A DNA stretch of 36,043 nucleotides. It comes from Bacteroidales bacterium UBA1199 (GTDB lineage Bacteria; Bacteroidota; Bacteroidia; Bacteroidales; UBA932). The stretch covers positions 1-36,043 of the forward strand of contig DBXZ01000021.1 of the NCBI GenBank assembly GCA_002309795.1. The letters run 5' to 3'. A program made the position numbers and the translations under genes. Position 1 is the first letter of the stretch; the number at the start of each line of letters is the position of its first letter. The notes beneath the pieces were generated by a model that ran no database searches, was not told the origin of the DNA, and was given only the letters and a program-made list of their open reading frames with translations. Shown piece after piece: positions 33,313 through 36,043 of this stretch.

Positions 33313-34965
33313 ATGAAAGCTGCGCTCCGGAATGGTTTGATTGCACTGGCGGCCGTACTGGGCTGCCTGGTTATCGGATCTGTCGCAGGTGCCTTCGGCG
33401 CCTGGATGCTCGTTCTCACCCCGCGCCCTTCCGCCGGTGAGCACACCGTCACTGTCTGCACCACGACCGACCTGCACGGCGCCTACTTCCCTGAGAATTA
33501 CGACGGCAGTGCAAACGCCACCTCGCTTGCCAACGTCTCCAGCGCCATGAAGGCGCTTCGCGAAGAGGGCGACCGGCCGGTCCTGATCGACGTGGGCGAC
33601 AACCTGCAGGGTGACAACGCCGCCTACTACTACAATTACGTAGATACCACCTCCAAACACCTCTTCGTCTCGATGGCAAAGTATCTTGCCTACGACGCAA
33701 TCGTGGTGGGCAACCACGACATCGAGACGGGCCACAGGGTTTACGACCGCGTCAAACGGCAGCACCGTCGAGCTCCGCTTCTGGCGGCCAACGCCATACA
33801 TACCCATGGCATTCTTGCCGGAAAGCCCTATTTCAAGCCCTACAAGGTGATTGTCCGTGACCGTTTCAGAATTGCTGTGATCGGCATGACCAACGCCAAC
33901 ATCAAAGCCTGGCTGTCGGAAGAGAAGTGGTCCGGAATCGATTTCCTCCCCATCTCCGACGTCGCCCAGCAATGGGTCGACAAGGTGCGAAAACGCACGA
34001 AACCGGACCTCGTAGTACTGGCTGTCCATAGCGGAAGCGGAACCGGCGAAGGCCCTGATATTGAGAACGAAGCGCGCTACCTAGCCGCCAATCTGAAGGG
34101 TGTTGACCTGGTGCTCTGCGGACACGACCACCGTCCGCTCACAGAGACCTTCATCCACGAAGACGGCACGCAAACGCTGTTGATCGACGCCGGCACGAAG
34201 GCCCGTCAACTGGGTGTGGCAACCTTCAGGATTGACGTCGAGAAGCACCGGATCAAAGCGAAGACCGGTATCGCCGAACTCCTGGACATGCGCTCCTACG
34301 AGCCCGATCCCGACTTCACGGAACGCTTCTCGCGCCAGTTCGAGACCGTGCGCGACTATGCACTGCGGCCGGTGGGTTCGCTGACGGCACCGCTCAGTTT
34401 TGAGGATGCACTCGAAGGTCCGAGTGCCTATATGTCGCTGATACACAAGACTCAGCTTCACTACAGCGGGGCCGACGTTTCCATTTCCGCGCCATTGAAC
34501 AACCGCGGTTCGCTGCCGGAAGGTCCGGTCACTTTTCTGGATTTAACCCGCATTTACCGGTACGAGAATCTGCTCTACACGGTGGAGCTGACGGGCGCGC
34601 AGCTGCAGGGCTATCTGGAGTACTCATACGACCACTGGATCCGCCGCGACGGCTCCTCCTACAACTACGATTCCGCCGCCGGTATCCGCTATACAGTCAA
34701 CTGTAGCGCTCCGTACGGCCAGCGCGTCGCGATCGAATCGATGACCGACGGCCGTCCCTTCGATCCGGAAGCCACCTACAGCGTCGCGATGACCTCCTAC
34801 AGAGCCAGCGGCGCCGGCAACCTCCTCTCCGAAGGCGCCGGCGTCGATCCGGATTCGCTGTCGGTGACAGCGGTATTCAAGGATATCCGCTCGCTGATCG
34901 GCGATTATCTTTCGCAGGGACCTTACACCCCCACCGCCGACGACAACTGGGCGTTTATCCGCTAG
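33313..34965 (+). CDS. 5'-nucleotidase/UDP-sugar hydrolase family metallophosphoesterase
   Basis: This 550-aa protein has an N-terminal hydrophobic segment (residues 3-34) that could be a signal anchor; VLGC at 15-18 resembles a lipobox, but the hydrophobic run continues past it. The metallophosphoesterase domain has TTDLHGAYF, IDVGDNLQGD, VVGNHDIETG, VLAVHSGSG and LCGHDH. The 5'-nucleotidase C-terminal domain (about 345-540) has NNRGSLPEGPVTFLDL and IYRYENLLYTVELTG. It probably dephosphorylates nucleotides or UDP-sugars outside the cytoplasm. Whether it supplies a substrate to the adjacent symporter is unknown. Confidence 0.88.
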   Translation: MKAALRNGLIALAAVLGCLVIGSVAGAFGAWMLVLTPRPSAGEHTVTVCTTTDLHGAYFPENYDGSANATSLANVSSAMKALREEGDRPVLIDVGDNLQGDNAAYYYNYVDTTSKHLFVSMAKYLAYDAIVVGNHDIETGHRVYDRVKRQHRRAPLLAANAIHTHGILAGKPYFKPYKVIVRDRFRIAVIGMTNANIKAWLSEEKWSGIDFLPISDVAQQWVDKVRKRTKPDLVVLAVHSGSGTGEGPDIENEARYLAANLKGVDLVLCGHDHRPLTETFIHEDGTQTLLIDAGTKARQLGVATFRIDVEKHRIKAKTGIAELLDMRSYEPDPDFTERFSRQFETVRDYALRPVGSLTAPLSFEDALEGPSAYMSLIHKTQLHYSGADVSISAPLNNRGSLPEGPVTFLDLTRIYRYENLLYTVELTGAQLQGYLEYSYDHWIRRDGSSYNYDSAAGIRYTVNCSAPYGQRVAIESMTDGRPFDPEATYSVAMTSYRASGAGNLLSEGAGVDPDSLSVTAVFKDIRSLIGDYLSQGPYTPTADDNWAFIR

Positions 34966-34968
34966 CCT

Positions 34969-35943
34969 CTAGTAATATACAATTGTGCGGGTAACCGTGG
35001 ACTGATTGTAAACCTGGCCGTTGTTATTGACCCACTTGCTGGTCATCTTGGTCCACATTCCCTTGTTGTCGTACTCGTACGAGCACTCGAGGTATTCAGA
35101 ATTGTGGGAATCAGCATCCTGGTATTCATTAAGTTCCTTGATTAAATTGCCGTACTTGTCGTACGTACTGGTCACGGTGGTCTGGCCGCCGCCCGTGAAT
35201 ACTTCCACCATCTTTTCCTGAAGGTTCAATTTGTTCTCGAAGTTCTTGTAGGTGGTGGTACGATCGGTGGTGATGGCGCCCTCTTCATCCAGGAAACCTT
35301 CGCGGTAGCTCTTGATCATACCGTTTTCGTAGTAGGTGATAGGGCCCATGAACTCGTATTTGTTTTGTGCTTTGTTCGGATAAGCACCGGCATACTCGCA
35401 GGTAGTTTCGTAGTTGTCCCATTCATTCTTGCCGGTTCCCTTGATGGTCAGCACGTCACCCTTGAATGAGAACTCGATTACGGTCTTTTCGCCGTTGCTG
35501 TCCGTTTCAATCTTCACGAGCCCCGGGAGCAGGCCTGCGCGATCCAAGTGCATCGGCATGCCACCACCCATCACCTGACGGGGCAGATAGCGGTCTTTGT
35601 TGGCGTCGCCATAGGTGTAGGTTCTCGAGTAAGTAGCGTTGCTGCCACCAGCGCCCTTCGACGTCTGTACAAATTTGGCAATCAGGCCGTCAGCATTGTA
35701 GGTATACACCTCTTCGTTCCACTCGTCCATTAATTTGACAAGTTTTCCGGCCTTGTCATACTCGTACGTAGTAGTGCTGGAACCTCCTTCATAAGTTGAA
35801 ACTTCGGTAATAGACTTCACACCGGTGGCCATATTCATACGGGTCCACCAGTTTCCGTCACCGTCGAATGCATCCGGACCGCAAGCAGTGAAAAGCACTG
35901 CCGCAGCCAGACAAACCATAGAAAAAATTGCGAATCTTTTCAT
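34969..35943 (-). CDS. YD-repeat-like lipoprotein
   Basis: The 324-aa reading starts at MKRFAIFSMVCLAAAVLFTAC, with the acylated Cys at residue 21; an ATG eight codons upstream lies at the end of the -7 box. The mature protein has repeats of the YD type: TYEYDKAGKLVKLMDEW, YTYNADGLIAKFV, STYDKYGNLIKEL and CSYEYDNKGMWTKM, with trailing N/G-rich loops. These resemble RHS/YD repeats used in Bacteroidales lipoproteins, but there is no toxin domain. It is probably an outer-membrane lipoprotein; the function is unknown. It converges on the 5'-nucleotidase with three bases between stops. Confidence 0.85.
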   Translation of the reverse strand: MKRFAIFSMVCLAAAVLFTACGPDAFDGDGNWWTRMNMATGVKSITEVSTYEGGSSTTTYEYDKAGKLVKLMDEWNEEVYTYNADGLIAKFVQTSKGAGGSNATYSRTYTYGDANKDRYLPRQVMGGGMPMHLDRAGLLPGLVKIETDSNGEKTVIEFSFKGDVLTIKGTGKNEWDNYETTCEYAGAYPNKAQNKYEFMGPITYYENGMIKSYREGFLDEEGAITTDRTTTYKNFENKLNLQEKMVEVFTGGGQTTVTSTYDKYGNLIKELNEYQDADSHNSEYLECSYEYDNKGMWTKMTSKWVNNNGQVYNQSTVTRTIVYY

Positions 35944-35966
35944 ACAAAGCGTGTTTAGATTTTTCA

Positions 35967-35974
35967 CAAAGATA
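35967..35974 (-). promoter_or_regulatory. -7 box for the YD-repeat lipoprotein
   Basis: TATCTTTG on the minus strand fully matches TAnnTTTG, 23 bp before the ATG at 35943. No clear -33 TTTG is seen. The rest of the sequence to 36043 (GC-rich at the very end) shows no gene that I can support. Confidence 0.5.
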
Positions 35975-36043
35975 GCATTTTTCTAATAACATGTACTTCA
36001 CACCAATTAGAGGGGCTGCGTCAGCGGCCTAGCGGGAGCGAGG

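Noticed and set aside
32086..34029. A 647-codon minus-strand frame antisense to the symporter and nucleotidase.
   Set aside because: The product is His/Glu/Gln-rich without recognisable domains, and the plus-strand genes carry clear family motifs.
1..36043. tRNA genes, CRISPR arrays, insertion sequences or att sites.
   Set aside because: No cloverleaf, regularly spaced repeats, transposase or integrase frames were seen on reading both strands; this is by eye and not a search.

Overview
The window looks like chromosomal DNA from a GC-rich member of the Bacteroidales. Several genes are preceded by the Bacteroidota-type -7 box TAnnTTTG instead of a sigma70 -10 box. The gene set is also typical of that order: a zapB-like/zapA/6S RNA/rny cluster, a DUF3467 protein, a tsaD/tamB divergent pair, fimbrillin-type and YD-repeat lipoproteins, and an AddAB-type nuclease. 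I cannot name the genus. I saw no tRNA, rRNA, CRISPR array, insertion sequence or phage gene.

Layout. (1) 1-3422, plus strand: the 3' end of tldD, then tldE/pmbA, an NhaC-type antiporter and a SlyD-like FKBP, all tightly packed. (2) 3423-8740, accessory region: a small lipoprotein; a self-contained cassette (promoter, multibranched leader RNA with an internal terminator-like hairpin, 48-aa very basic protein, terminator); then an AT-richer block with its own promoter, a 47-aa peptide gene and a large multidomain lipoprotein. That lipoprotein frame meets a single in-frame TGA and then continues as an Fn3-like plus DNA/RNA non-specific endonuclease module in GC-rich DNA. (3) 8747-12031: a nitroreductase-like gene, a long hairpin between convergent genes, a FAD-dependent dehydrogenase and tsaD. 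(4) 12112-16509: a TamB homologue, divergent from tsaD. (5) 29162 down to 16499, minus strand: a likely seven-gene operon pgi, addB-like, addA-like, outer-membrane metallopeptidase-like protein, metallo-beta-lactamase-fold hydrolase, RsmI-like methyltransferase, mtaB, mostly with 1-26 bp overlaps. (6) 29245-32051: a 50-aa membrane peptide whose promoter sits inside an inverted repeat, DUF3467, rny, 6S RNA, zapA and a zapB-like gene. (7) 32131-36043: a DAACS-family symporter with a 5'-nucleotidase three bases downstream, then a convergent YD-repeat lipoprotein.

How the genes fit together. Most are housekeeping genes: tRNA A37 modification (tsaD makes t6A, mtaB thiomethylates it), recombinational repair (addAB), mRNA turnover and cell division (rny, zapA), 6S control of RNA polymerase, and envelope biogenesis (tamB). 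The least explained parts are the leader-RNA/48-aa protein cassette at 3922-4307, the TGA-split lipoprotein-nuclease with a composition break at the same place, the inverted repeat over the promoter of the 50-aa peptide, and the hairpin at 9377-9465.
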